From the NCBI RefSeq assembly GCF_000472705.1, contig NZ_AXAE01000011.1, positions 1 to 64,000 of the forward strand: a stretch of DNA of 64,000 nucleotides. The letters are read 5' to 3'. The position numbers were made by a program, and so were the translations under genes. Positions 7,948-16,109 of this stretch are shown here, in pieces (the first letter of the stretch is position 1; every line of letters begins with the position of its first letter). Under the pieces are notes generated by a model that ran no database searches, was not told the origin of the DNA, and was given only the letters and a program-made list of their open reading frames with translations. The stretch comes from Mesorhizobium erdmanii USDA 3471. Lineage in GTDB: Bacteria > Pseudomonadota > Alphaproteobacteria > Rhizobiales > Rhizobiaceae.

Positions 7948-10900
7948 TCAGCCGGGAGCTGCGGTTGGTTCATTGGTCGTCGTAGGTTCTGGCGGCGCAT
8001 CGCTGACCGTCTCCTGCTTCGAGCCGCCTCGAAGAGCAACGTAGATGGCGGGAATCACGAGCACTGTCAGCAGCGTCGACGAGGCGAGGCCAAACAGCAG
8101 CGAAATTGCCAAGCCCTGGAAAATCGGGTCGGTCAGGATGACTGCCGCCCCGATCATCGCTGCGATCGCGGTCAGCAGGATCGGCTTGAAGCGAATGGCG
8201 CCGGCCTCGAGCAAAACGTCGACCAGAGGCCTGTCGGTGCCCTTGGAGTGGCGAATGAAATCCACCAGCAGGATCGAGTTGCGCACGATGATGCCGGCAA
8301 GCGCGATGAAGCCGATCATCGAGGTGGCCGAGAACGGCGCGCCGAAGGCCCAATGGCCGAGCATGATGCCGATCAGGGTCAGCGGGATCGGCGTCAGGAT
8401 AACCAGCGGCAGCCTGAACGAACCGAACTGCGCGACGACGAGAATGTAGATGCCCAGGATAGCCACTATGAAGGCCGCGCCCATGTCGCGGAAGGTGACC
8501 CATGTCACTTCCCACTCCCCGTCCCACAGAAGTGTAGGTTTGGATTCGTCGTCCGGTTGCCCGTGCAACGCGATCGTCGGTTTCGGCAGGTTACCCCAAT
8601 CGGCCTTGGCAATGGCATCGTTGACGGCGAGCATGCCATAAACCGGCGCTTCGAACGCGCCCGCGAGTTCTCCCATTACCATCTCCGCGGGCCGGCCGTT
8701 GTGGCGAAAGATCGGGTAGGAGGCCGGCTCGCGCGTCACCCCCACGACATCGCCGAGTTCCACCACGTCGCGCGCGCCGGGCAGCGCGTTCGCCGGCACC
8801 GGCGTCGTCAGGGCGCGCTGATCGACCACGCCACCGCTCTTCGAGAGCGCCACACGGATCGCGATCGGTTGGCGGCCGCCGCCGCGGTGTGAGTAGCCGA
8901 TCGTGGTGCCGCCATAGAGGTAGCTCAGCGTGTCGTATACGTCGGACTGCTCGACCTTGTAGTATTCGAGGTTGTCCTGATTGATCGCCAGCCGCACGCG
9001 CTGCGGCTGGTTATGGAAGCTGTCGTCGACGTCGACGATAAACGGGATGGAGGCGAACGTCTCGCGCACCTTTGCCGCGACCGCGCGGCGCGTCTCGGCG
9101 TCAGGCCCATAGATCTCCGCGAGCAATGTCCCAAGCACCGGCGGACCAGGCGGCGGCTCGACCACCTTGAGTACTGTGCCTTCTGGCATGGCAAGGCCTC
9201 TCAGCCGTTCGCGTAGATCGAGGGCGATGGCATGGCTTGGACGACTGCGCTCCCCCTTCCCCGCCAGGTTGACTGCGACGTCGCCCTGCTCGGGTCCGGA
9301 GCGAAGGTAGTAATGGCGCACCAGGCCGTTGAAGTTGAACGGCGCTGCCGTGCCGGCATAGGTCTGGAATGAAACCACCTCGGCCACGTCGGCGAGACGA
9401 TCCACCACAGCCTGTAACAGCCGGTTTGTGTCTTCGACCGAGGAGCCTTTGGGCAGGTCCGCAACCACCTGCAATTCGGTTTTGTTATCGAACGGCAGGA
9501 GCTTCACCGTGACGTGCTTGGTGTAGATGAGCACCATGGAAGCCATGGTCGCGGCGCCGACGACAAGCAGGAAGGTCCATGACCGGAACCGCGACTTCAG
9601 GATGGGCCTTGCGACTGCGATATAGGCGCGGCCGAGCGCGCCACCGGGGCTACTGGCGTCATGGGCATGCGCCGAGCCTTGGCCCTTCTTGCCGAATTTC
9701 ATCATCAGCCACGGCGTCAGCGTCACCGCGACGAAGAAGGAGAACAGCATTGCCGCAGAGGCGTTGGCCGGGATCGGGCTCATATAAGGGCCCATCAGGC
9801 CAGACACGAACAGCATTGGCAGGAGCGCCGCGACCACTGTGAGCGTCGCAACGATGGTCGGATTGCCGACCTCAGCCACGGCGTCGATCGCCGCCTGCTT
9901 GCGGGATCGCCCATCATCCATGGCCCAATGCCGGGCAATATTCTCGATCACCACGATCGCATCGTCGACGAGGATGCCGATGGAAAAGATCAGCGCGAAC
10001 AGGCTGACGCGGTTCAGCGTGTAGCCCATGATGCGCGAGGCAAACAACGTGAGCAGGATCGTCGTCGGGATGACAACGGCCACCACCAACGCCTCTCGCC
10101 AGCCGATAGCGACTGCGACCAGCACGACGATGGAGATCGTGGCAAGGCCGAGGTGGAAGAGCAGTTCGTTCGCCTTCTCGTTCGCGGTCTGGCCGTAGTC
10201 GCGTGTCACGACCATCTGGACGTCCTTGGGGAATATTTCACCCCGCACCTGGTCGAGACGTTTGACGATCGTATCGGCGATGACAACGGCGTTCGTGCCC
10301 GGCCGCTTGGCAACCGCCAGCGACACGGCCGGGGCCCGTTCAAGTCCCTTGTCGGACTTGACGATGTTGGTGACCCGGTTCTCGGCCGGCGACGTCGCCA
10401 ACACGATTTTGGCCACGTCGCGCACATAGACCGGCCGCGCGTCCCGCGCGGTCAGAAGCAGATTGCCGATGTCGGCGAACGTCTGCAGTGTCTGGCCGGC
10501 GATCAGCACCCGCTGCTTGCCTTCGTCACGCACCGTGCCGATCTGGAAGGATCTGTTGGCGCCGGCGACCTTGGCCGTCAACTGCTGCAGCGTGATGCCG
10601 TAAAGAGAGAGTTTTTCCGGATCCGGCTCGACCTGGATCTCTTCCGGCTGTTCGCCGACGATATAAGTCAGGCCAATATCCGGCAGCTTGGCGACCTCGA
10701 CCTGAAGTTCATGCGCCAGCCGCGTGAGATCGGCCGAGGAATAGCGGCCGGCTGCCTCCGGCGTCGGTGTCAATGTCACCACCACAATCGCGACGTCGTC
10801 GATGCCACGCCCGACGATGAGCGGTTCGGGGATGCCGACCGGGATGCGATCCATATTGGCGCGAACCTTGTCGTGAACGCGCAAAACGGCGGCGTCGGAA

Positions 10901-11214
10901 CTGGTTCCGACCTTGAAGCGTGCCGTCACCAGCGCGCCGTCGTCCACGGTTTGCGAATAAACGTGCTCGACACCGTCGATGCCCTTGATGATGGTTTCCA
11001 GCGGCTCGGTCACGAGCTTGACCGCATCCTCCGCCTTCAGCCCGTTGGCCGCGACATGGATGTCCACCATGGGCACGGAAATCTGCGGCTCCTCTTCGCG
11101 TGGCAGCGTGGCGAGCGCCACAAGCCCCAAGGCCAGCGCCGCCAACAGGAAGAGCGGCGTCAGCGGCGAGGCGATGAACGAGCGGGTGAGCCCGCCGGCA
11201 ATGCCCAGTTTCAT
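7948..11214 (-). CDS. RND-family efflux pump inner-membrane transporter
   Basis: A 1088-residue AcrB/MexF-type RND permease: an N-terminal transmembrane helix after a short cytoplasmic end, two large periplasmic domains and a TM4 motif VDDAIVVIEN. The motif carries the paired aspartates of proton-driven hydrophobe/amphiphile (HAE1-like) pumps rather than the single acidic pattern of metal pumps. It is the last gene of the minus-strand run SQR-DUF2892-adaptor-pump and overlaps the adaptor gene by 4 bp (ATGA). No outer-membrane TolC partner lies nearby, so one would be shared. The substrate is unknown. Co-transcription with a sulfide:quinone reductase suggests export of a sulfur compound or related stress product (inference). 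Confidence 0.93.
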   Translation of the reverse strand: MKLGIAGGLTRSFIASPLTPLFLLAALALGLVALATLPREEEPQISVPMVDIHVAANGLKAEDAVKLVTEPLETIIKGIDGVEHVYSQTVDDGALVTARFKVGTSSDAAVLRVHDKVRANMDRIPVGIPEPLIVGRGIDDVAIVVVTLTPTPEAAGRYSSADLTRLAHELQVEVAKLPDIGLTYIVGEQPEEIQVEPDPEKLSLYGITLQQLTAKVAGANRSFQIGTVRDEGKQRVLIAGQTLQTFADIGNLLLTARDARPVYVRDVAKIVLATSPAENRVTNIVKSDKGLERAPAVSLAVAKRPGTNAVVIADTIVKRLDQVRGEIFPKDVQMVVTRDYGQTANEKANELLFHLGLATISIVVLVAVAIGWREALVVAVVIPTTILLTLFASRIMGYTLNRVSLFALIFSIGILVDDAIVVIENIARHWAMDDGRSRKQAAIDAVAEVGNPTIVATLTVVAALLPMLFVSGLMGPYMSPIPANASAAMLFSFFVAVTLTPWLMMKFGKKGQGSAHAHDASSPGGALGRAYIAVARPILKSRFRSWTFLLVVGAATMASMVLIYTKHVTVKLLPFDNKTELQVVADLPKGSSVEDTNRLLQAVVDRLADVAEVVSFQTYAGTAAPFNFNGLVRHYYLRSGPEQGDVAVNLAGKGERSRPSHAIALDLRERLRGLAMPEGTVLKVVEPPPGPPVLGTLLAEIYGPDAETRRAVAAKVRETFASIPFIVDVDDSFHNQPQRVRLAINQDNLEYYKVEQSDVYDTLSYLYGGTTIGYSHRGGGRQPIAIRVALSKSGGVVDQRALTTPVPANALPGARDVVELGDVVGVTREPASYPIFRHNGRPAEMVMGELAGAFEAPVYGMLAVNDAIAKADWGNLPKPTIALHGQPDDESKPTLLWDGEWEVTWVTFRDMGAAFIVAILGIYILVVAQFGSFRLPLVILTPIPLTLIGIMLGHWAFGAPFSATSMIGFIALAGIIVRNSILLVDFIRHSKGTDRPLVDVLLEAGAIRFKPILLTAIAAMIGAAVILTDPIFQGLAISLLFGLASSTLLTVLVIPAIYVALRGGSKQETVSDAPPEPTTTNEPTAAPG

Positions 11215-12221
11215 GGCAGGACGACCTTGTCGCCTTCGGCGAGGCCGGTCAGGACCTCGACCCGTGGCTGTCCGCCATCCTGGTATCGCTCGCCCAGCAC
11301 GACTGCGACGCTGAGTGGTCCGTTAGCCGTAGCGACGGTGATGTAGTCGATCCCATGCACCGTGCTGACCGCCTGCGGCGGCACGCCGAGGATGGTCCGC
11401 TTCGCCACCGGGATAGACACCAGCGTACGCTCGTTGACAAAGAAGTTGCCGATGTCGGCGACCTCTACGTCGGCGATGACGCGGCCGTTCTCGATCTCCG
11501 GATAAACCTTGGCGATGCGGCCCTGGCGGGCCTTGATGAAGACGCCATCCGTACCGGCGCCGCGTTCGGCGATATCGACCTGGGCTCCCTGCGCGATCTC
11601 GGTCGCATGCCGCTCCGGCAGCGACAGTCGCAGATAGTATTGGCCCGAGGCCACCCGGGCGACCGGTTCGCCCGCCATGATCACAGAGCCGGCCGTCACC
11701 GGAACCGTCAGCACTCGACCGTCGGCCGGTGCAAGGGTGTCGCCTTCCTTGGCGCTCTGCTGGGTAACTGCCTTTTCGGCAACCGCGGCCGCCAGCTGGG
11801 CAGTGATGACGTCGAACTGGGTCTGAGCCGCATCGACCCGGCTCTGTGTGGCGGCACCTTTGGCCAGCAGATCCTGGGCGCGCTGCAGATCGGTCTTGGC
11901 ATTCTCCATCTGGGAATTGAGGGCACCGATCTTTGCATCGGCCGCACGAAGCTGCAGAGCTATCTTGTCGTCGACGACGGTGGCGACCACGTCACCTTTC
12001 TTGACGACCTGGCCTTCCGTCACCCGCACCTGGGTGATGGTACCCGAAATGCGAGCGCGTGCCGGCACGATCGTGCGGCTCTCGACCTGGCCGAAGACAG
12101 CCTTCATTTCGGTGATGGTGGCGACCGCGACAGTGAAGTCCTCGGCTAGAGCGCCACCGCTGGCGAGCAGCGTGATGCCGAGCAGAAGCCCGTTGGCCAG
12201 GAAGAACCGTACGTATCTCAT
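11211..12221 (-). CDS. RND efflux periplasmic adaptor (membrane fusion protein)
   Basis: A 336-residue HlyD/AcrA-type adaptor. It begins with a hydrophobic export signal (about residues 5-27, FFLANGLLLGITLLASGGALA). A lipoyl/barrel-sandwich half, a coiled-coil hairpin rich in A, Q and D (about 85-155, AADAKIGALNSQMENAKTDL) and the beta-barrel and membrane-proximal domains follow. There is no lipobox cysteine, so it is probably anchored by the uncleaved signal or is free in the periplasm. It overlaps the pump gene by 4 bp and starts 88 bp after the DUF2892 gene. It would link the RND pump to an outer-membrane channel. Confidence 0.92.
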   Translation of the reverse strand: MRYVRFFLANGLLLGITLLASGGALAEDFTVAVATITEMKAVFGQVESRTIVPARARISGTITQVRVTEGQVVKKGDVVATVVDDKIALQLRAADAKIGALNSQMENAKTDLQRAQDLLAKGAATQSRVDAAQTQFDVITAQLAAAVAEKAVTQQSAKEGDTLAPADGRVLTVPVTAGSVIMAGEPVARVASGQYYLRLSLPERHATEIAQGAQVDIAERGAGTDGVFIKARQGRIAKVYPEIENGRVIADVEVADIGNFFVNERTLVSIPVAKRTILGVPPQAVSTVHGIDYITVATANGPLSVAVVLGERYQDGGQPRVEVLTGLAEGDKVVLP

Positions 12222-12309
12222 GGCAATGTGCCGCCCTCGGAACGAGTTGAAAGGACGGGAGGCGCGAGGGCACCTCCCGTATGGGACGCCAATCCTGGAA
12301 AGTCGGGGG

Positions 12310-12513
12310 CTACTTGAAGGCGACGCCGCTCTTGCAGCCGACTTTCTTGAAGACGATCGCCGCCGGGCACCAGCCCGTCACAGAAGCCTGCACCATATTG
12401 AGTCCGGCAAAGGCGGTTAGCAGGAACCAGTAGGGCGAATAGTAATAGCCGAGCGCGACGGAGATCAGCACCATGAACCCCGCGAACATTAGAACAGCCT
12501 TGTCGATCGTCAT
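12310..12513 (-). CDS. DUF2892 (YgaP transmembrane-like) small inner-membrane protein
   Basis: A 67-residue protein (MTIDKAVLMFAGFMVLISVAL...) with two predicted membrane helices (about residues 7-25 and 28-46) and a C-terminal CPAAIVFKKVGCK region with two cysteines, matching DUF2892. The start is fixed by the Shine-Dalgarno AGGAGA seven bases upstream. The same domain is fused to a rhodanese in YgaP, and it commonly travels with sulfide:quinone reductases and ArsR regulators, as here. It lies 29 bp after the SQR gene. A role in handling membrane-bound sulfane sulfur is inferred, not shown. Confidence 0.82.
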   Translation of the reverse strand: MTIDKAVLMFAGFMVLISVALGYYYSPYWFLLTAFAGLNMVQASVTGWCPAAIVFKKVGCKSGVAFK

Positions 12514-12542
12514 AATCTCGTCTCCTGAAATCTGCGCCGTGC

Positions 12543-13835
12543 CTATTCGGCAGGCTCCATGTGAATGGCCTTGAGCTTCTTGATCCCGAGCAAGTCGAGT
12601 GCCAGTCCCTCGTAGAAGGTCTCGCTCTTGCCCTGACGGACCTTGTGCAGGAAGTATTTCTCGAACCCCACTTTGGCTGCGTGCACCCATTTGCCCTGCG
12701 ACGACCAGTTGACGTTGCGTGGCGGGATCTGCGGCTGCGCCACGAAGGCGATGCCTTCGTCGCCGAAGTCGGCCAGGCAGACCGCATTCCAGGTCGCGAC
12801 AGCCCGCGGTTCCTCGCCGCGTAGCAGTGCGCCAATGTTTTCCGCCGTCGCCGTGACCATGGATTCGATCATGAAGCCGGTTTTTGGAACACCAACCGGC
12901 AGCGGCGTCTTGCCGACTGGAGGAATGGCGACGCAGACGCCGATCGAAAAGACGTTCGGATAAGTCTGGTTCCGCTGATGCTTGTCGATCGTGACGAAGC
13001 CGCGCGGATTGACCAGGCCCTCTATGTCCTTCACCGCCGGCACGCCACGGAAGGCCGGAAGCATCATCGAGAAGGCGAACGGCAGGTCGTGCTTGGCCCT
13101 CACCGAACCGTCCTCGTTAACTTCCTGCACATGCATGGTTCCAGTGTCGACTGACGAGACCTTGGCGTTCGTGATCCATTTGATGTGCCGATCGCGCATG
13201 GCACTCTCGAGCAGGCCCTTGGTGTCGCCGACGCCGTCCAGGCCGAGATGCCCGATATAGGGCTCCGGCGTCACGAACGTCATCGGCACCCGGTCGCGCA
13301 CCTTGGCCCTCCGTAGCGCGGTGTCGAGGATGAAGGCGAATTCGTAGGCGGGTCCGTAGCAGGATGCACCCTGCACGGCGCCGACGATGACAGGGCCCGG
13401 ATTACGGACGAGTTCATCGACCTTCGCCTTGGTGGCGGTCGCATGGTCGATATGGCAGATCGACTGAGTATATCCGGCAGGTCCCAGGCCGGGCACCTCA
13501 TCGAACGCGAGGTCCGGCCCGGTTGCTATGATCAGGTAGTCGTAGTCGACAAACGTACCGTCATTGAGTTCGATCCGGTTTTCCTTCGGATAGACTTTCT
13601 TGGCGCCCTCGGATTTGAGCGCGATGTCGCGTCGTTTGAAAACTGCGGCGAGATCGACGGTGATGTCGTCGCGTTTGCGCCAGCCGACCGCCACCCAGGG
13701 ATTGGAAGGCACAAAGGAATAGGACGTGCCGAGATTGACGACAGTGAGGCTGTCCTCGCGGCGCAGCTTCTCTCGCATTTCATAGGCCATGATGGTTCCG
13801 CCAAGACCGGCTCCAAGGACGACGATGTGTGACAT
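12543..13835 (-). CDS. sqr: Sulfide:quinone oxidoreductase-like flavoprotein
   Basis: A 430-residue FAD protein of the SQR/FCSD family. The start at 13835 is chosen because the dinucleotide-binding motif VVLGAGLGG (residues 5-13) follows at once and GGGAGGAA precedes the ATG; the open frame runs 46 codons further upstream without homology. Cysteines C127 (SICHID), C159 (GASCYGP) and C353 (AVCLADFGDEG) fall at the same numbers as the three catalytic cysteines reported for Rhodobacter capsulatus SQR. It should oxidise sulfide to sulfane sulfur or polysulfide at the inner membrane and pass electrons to quinone. It is the first gene of an operon ending in an RND pump, divergent from a BigR/SqrR-like regulator. 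Confidence 0.88.
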   Translation of the reverse strand: MSHIVVLGAGLGGTIMAYEMREKLRREDSLTVVNLGTSYSFVPSNPWVAVGWRKRDDITVDLAAVFKRRDIALKSEGAKKVYPKENRIELNDGTFVDYDYLIIATGPDLAFDEVPGLGPAGYTQSICHIDHATATKAKVDELVRNPGPVIVGAVQGASCYGPAYEFAFILDTALRRAKVRDRVPMTFVTPEPYIGHLGLDGVGDTKGLLESAMRDRHIKWITNAKVSSVDTGTMHVQEVNEDGSVRAKHDLPFAFSMMLPAFRGVPAVKDIEGLVNPRGFVTIDKHQRNQTYPNVFSIGVCVAIPPVGKTPLPVGVPKTGFMIESMVTATAENIGALLRGEEPRAVATWNAVCLADFGDEGIAFVAQPQIPPRNVNWSSQGKWVHAAKVGFEKYFLHKVRQGKSETFYEGLALDLLGIKKLKAIHMEPAE

Positions 13836-13970
13836 GGGGTTCCTCCCGATGTTTCTCGTTCCAGCAATCTGACAGCAAGGCAGCAGGCTTGTGTTGATCT
13901 GGCTCAATTTGCCAAGGCCACGATTGTAGGTCGTTCCGTTCGCAAGCCAGGCTGATGGGCTTGCAATTAA

Positions 13971-14003
13971 CATTCAAAGATTATAAATTCAAGAGTATGA
14001 ATG
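13971..14003. promoter_or_regulatory. Putative operator of the ArsR-family regulator
   Basis: An AT-rich patch in GC-rich surroundings holds three ATTCA half-sites: CATTCA at 13971, and the inverted pair ATTCA-N6-TGAAT at 13987-14002. BigR-type repressors bind AT-rich palindromes with ATTCA/TGAAT arms. The pair covers the ATG at 13997, so a bound repressor would block its own gene, and the patch lies in the divergent promoter region shared with the SQR operon. Confidence 0.5.
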
Positions 14004-14290
14004 TAAGAGAGATGATCCCGGCTTCGGGAAAGGCAGCGGATCTGCTCAGGAGCCTATCCCATCCCCAACGGCTTCTGGTCCTTTGCGCGTTGGGGAAGGA
14101 TGAGCGCTCGGTGGCGGAGTTGCGCGAACTGCTGGGCATTGACCAGGTGCCGATGTCGCAGCAGCTCATGCGGTTGCGCGCTGACGGCTTGGTTGAATCG
14201 CGCCGCGATGGCACGACCGTCTACTACCGCATCACCCGGTCAGAAGTCCTGACAGTGGTCGAAGCGCTTCACTCGGCTTTCTGCTCGTGA
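13997..14290 (+). CDS. ArsR-family repressor, BigR/SqrR-like (sulfide/persulfide sensor)
   Basis: A 97-residue winged-helix protein (DLLRSLSHPQRLLVLCALG...QVPMSQQLMRLRADGLVESRRDGTTVYYRI). Two cysteines, C30 in VLCALG and C96 in the terminal FCS, occupy the places of the paired redox cysteines of BigR and SqrR. Those cysteines form a di- or tetrasulfide with reactive sulfur and release DNA. It diverges from the SQR-RND operon and precedes a rhodanese gene, the genetic setting of sulfide-responsive repressors. The start is uncertain: 13955 is an in-frame alternative that would add 14 residues. It probably represses both its own transcript and the SQR operon. Confidence 0.85.
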   Translation: MNVREMIPASGKAADLLRSLSHPQRLLVLCALGKDERSVAELRELLGIDQVPMSQQLMRLRADGLVESRRDGTTVYYRITRSEVLTVVEALHSAFCS

Positions 14291-14405
14291 CGATAAGCGA
14301 TGGCGAAGGACCTTCGCCGTCGCTCGCGTCGTCCAATTGAGCCGAAGGCCTCGAAGATCTCAAAGGCGGCACCAGGTCGGATCCGCAAGAAACAGGAGAA
14401 TTACA

Positions 14406-14735
14406 ATGTTTGGATTTGGAAGGCGGTCGACAGCCAAGACCCTGACCCCGACGCAAGTGCGCCAGATGGGCGATGCCGTTACGCTCGTCGACGTCAGGGA
14501 AGACGGCGAGTGGGCGTCTGGGCATATAGCCGGCGCCATTCATATCCCTTTGGGCAGGCTTCGGGACGAGATGGACCGCATTCCATCCGGCAAACCCGTC
14601 GTATTTTATTGCCACGCTGGCGGTCGGTCATCGCAGGCGATTGCCGTCGCCATGGCTGCGGGACAGCCGCACGATACGCATATGGGCGGCGGCATCAGTT
14701 CCTGGCGTGCCCAAGGGTTCCCGTCGTCAAGCTGA
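14406..14735 (+). CDS. Single-domain rhodanese (sulfurtransferase)
   Basis: A 109-residue rhodanese-like domain. It has the substrate-fold motif TLVDVREDGEWASGHIAGAIHIPLG and the active-site loop VVFYCHAGGRSS with a catalytic cysteine in a CxxGxRS loop. The start at 14406 has the Shine-Dalgarno CAGGAG nine bases upstream; no signal peptide is seen, so it is cytoplasmic. It lies 115 bp after the ArsR gene on the same strand and probably belongs to the same transcript. It would take sulfane sulfur made by the divergent SQR and pass it to glutathione or another acceptor. Confidence 0.9.
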   Translation: MFGFGRRSTAKTLTPTQVRQMGDAVTLVDVREDGEWASGHIAGAIHIPLGRLRDEMDRIPSGKPVVFYCHAGGRSSQAIAVAMAAGQPHDTHMGGGISSWRAQGFPSSS

Positions 14736-14775
14736 TAGCGACGGGGTTTCCGTTCGGAGGTTTGATTTCGACGCC

Positions 14776-14907
14776 TCACGGTACTTCCAAGTGCTCAATC
14801 TGTTCGGAGGGCTGCGCACGAACCGCACGTAACTCATACCAAAGGGCATTCAGGATGCCGACCGTGGTGGCCAGTCCGAGGCCCAGGATCCAAGCGAAGT
14901 ACCACAT
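14776..14907 (-). CDS. cydX: Cytochrome bd oxidase small subunit CydX (YbgT)
   Basis: A 43-residue open frame immediately downstream of cydB reads MWYFAWILGLGLATTVGILN, continues as ALWYELRAVRA and ends in an acidic tail. The MWYFAWILG start, single membrane helix and WYE motif are diagnostic of CydX, the third subunit that stabilises the haem b595/d site of cytochrome bd. It starts 24 bp after the cydB stop, so it is the last gene of cydABX. It is short enough to be missed by length-filtered gene finding. Confidence 0.9.
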   Translation of the reverse strand: MWYFAWILGLGLATTVGILNALWYELRAVRAQPSEQIEHLEVP

Positions 14908-14931
14908 CGTTGCAAATCTCCAGTCTCTGAT

Positions 14932-16092
14932 TCAATAAGCGGAGGAACCGGCGCCGCGCAAGGAAGCTTCGCTGACCTTCCCCCAAAGCACGCTGTAGAC
15001 CCACGCCGTGTAGGCAAGTACGAGCGGAAGGAAGATCACTGTTGCGATCAGCATGTTGCGCAGCGTCGCCCGGCTTGAGGATGCGTCGAACACGGCAAGC
15101 GAATGGCCCGGATTCGTGCTCGACGGCAGGATGATCGGGAACATCGCCAGACCGACAGTCGCGATGATGCAGAAAATGCCAAGTTTCGACGCCAAGAAGG
15201 TGAGGCCTTCGCGTCGCGCCCTGAACCCGGCGGCGGCGAGCAGCGGCGCCACGATGCCGAGCACGGGCACCAGGCACAGAGCCGGCGTCGCGTAGAAGTT
15301 GCGCAGCCAGCCGTTCGCGTTTGCGATCACGGTCTTGCCAAGCGGATTGGACGGGCCATCCCAGACGATGGCGCTCGTGACCTCATAGCCGCCGAGCAGC
15401 CCGAGCCAAACAAGCACGCCGCCGCCGGCGAACAGGACAGCAGCGGCCAGCGCGGCCTTGCCGCCAATGATGCGGGCGCGGTCAGCCACCGGCCCTTCCG
15501 CCTTAAAGGCCAGCCACGCCGCGCCGTGCATGACAAGCATGGAAAGCGAAACAAGGCCGCAATAGAGCGCCACCGGATTGAGCAGGCCAAACAGGGTACC
15601 CTCGTAGGACGGGCGCAAGTCGGTGGAAAAATGGAACGGCACGCCTTTCAGGGCATTGCCCACCGCCACGCCGAAGACGAGCGCCGGGACGGCGCCGCCG
15701 ATGAACAGCGCCCAGTCCCAGTTCGAACGCCAGCGGGCGTCTTCCCGCTTGGAACGGTACTTGAAGGCAACCGGTCGCAGGATCATCGCGAACAGAACTA
15801 GGAACATTGCGAGGTAGAAGCCGGAGAAGCTCAACGCGTAGAGCGCCGGCCACGCGGCGAAGATGGCGCCGCCACCGAGCACGAACCAGACCTGATTGCC
15901 CTCCCAGACCGGTCCGATGGTGTTGATGGCAACACGACGCTCGATATCGGTTTTTGCGACGAAAGGCAGCAATGCCCCGACACCCATGTCAAAGCCGTCG
16001 GTGACCGCGAAGCCGATCAAAAGGATGCCAAGCAGCATCCACCACACAATCCGCAGCGTTTCATAGTTGAAGAGAAAATCGATCATCGTCAT
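14932..16092 (-). CDS. cydB: Cytochrome bd ubiquinol oxidase subunit II
   Basis: A 386-residue polytopic membrane protein, close to the usual length of about 380. The N-terminus (VWWMLLGILLIGFAVTDGFDMGVGALLPF) and the segment GPVWEGNQVWFVLGGGAIFAAWP are the conserved CydB signatures, and about eight to nine helices can be traced. It lies 17 bp downstream of cydA and is followed by cydX. With CydA it forms the quinol oxidase that reduces oxygen to water with high affinity without proton pumping and tolerates sulfide and cyanide. Confidence 0.96.
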   Translation of the reverse strand: MTMIDFLFNYETLRIVWWMLLGILLIGFAVTDGFDMGVGALLPFVAKTDIERRVAINTIGPVWEGNQVWFVLGGGAIFAAWPALYALSFSGFYLAMFLVLFAMILRPVAFKYRSKREDARWRSNWDWALFIGGAVPALVFGVAVGNALKGVPFHFSTDLRPSYEGTLFGLLNPVALYCGLVSLSMLVMHGAAWLAFKAEGPVADRARIIGGKAALAAAVLFAGGGVLVWLGLLGGYEVTSAIVWDGPSNPLGKTVIANANGWLRNFYATPALCLVPVLGIVAPLLAAAGFRARREGLTFLASKLGIFCIIATVGLAMFPIILPSSTNPGHSLAVFDASSSRATLRNMLIATVIFLPLVLAYTAWVYSVLWGKVSEASLRGAGSSAY

Positions 16093-16109
16093 TCTTCCTT
16101 GCAGGGGGC

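Noticed and set aside
9661..11346. 561-codon plus-strand open frame
   Set aside because: Antisense to the RND pump; histidine/arginine-rich shadow composition.
12270..12292. Hairpin ACGGGAGG...CCTCCCGT between DUF2892 and adaptor genes
   Set aside because: No T-tract, and it lies inside the co-directional operon, so it is not called a terminator; it might modulate downstream expression.
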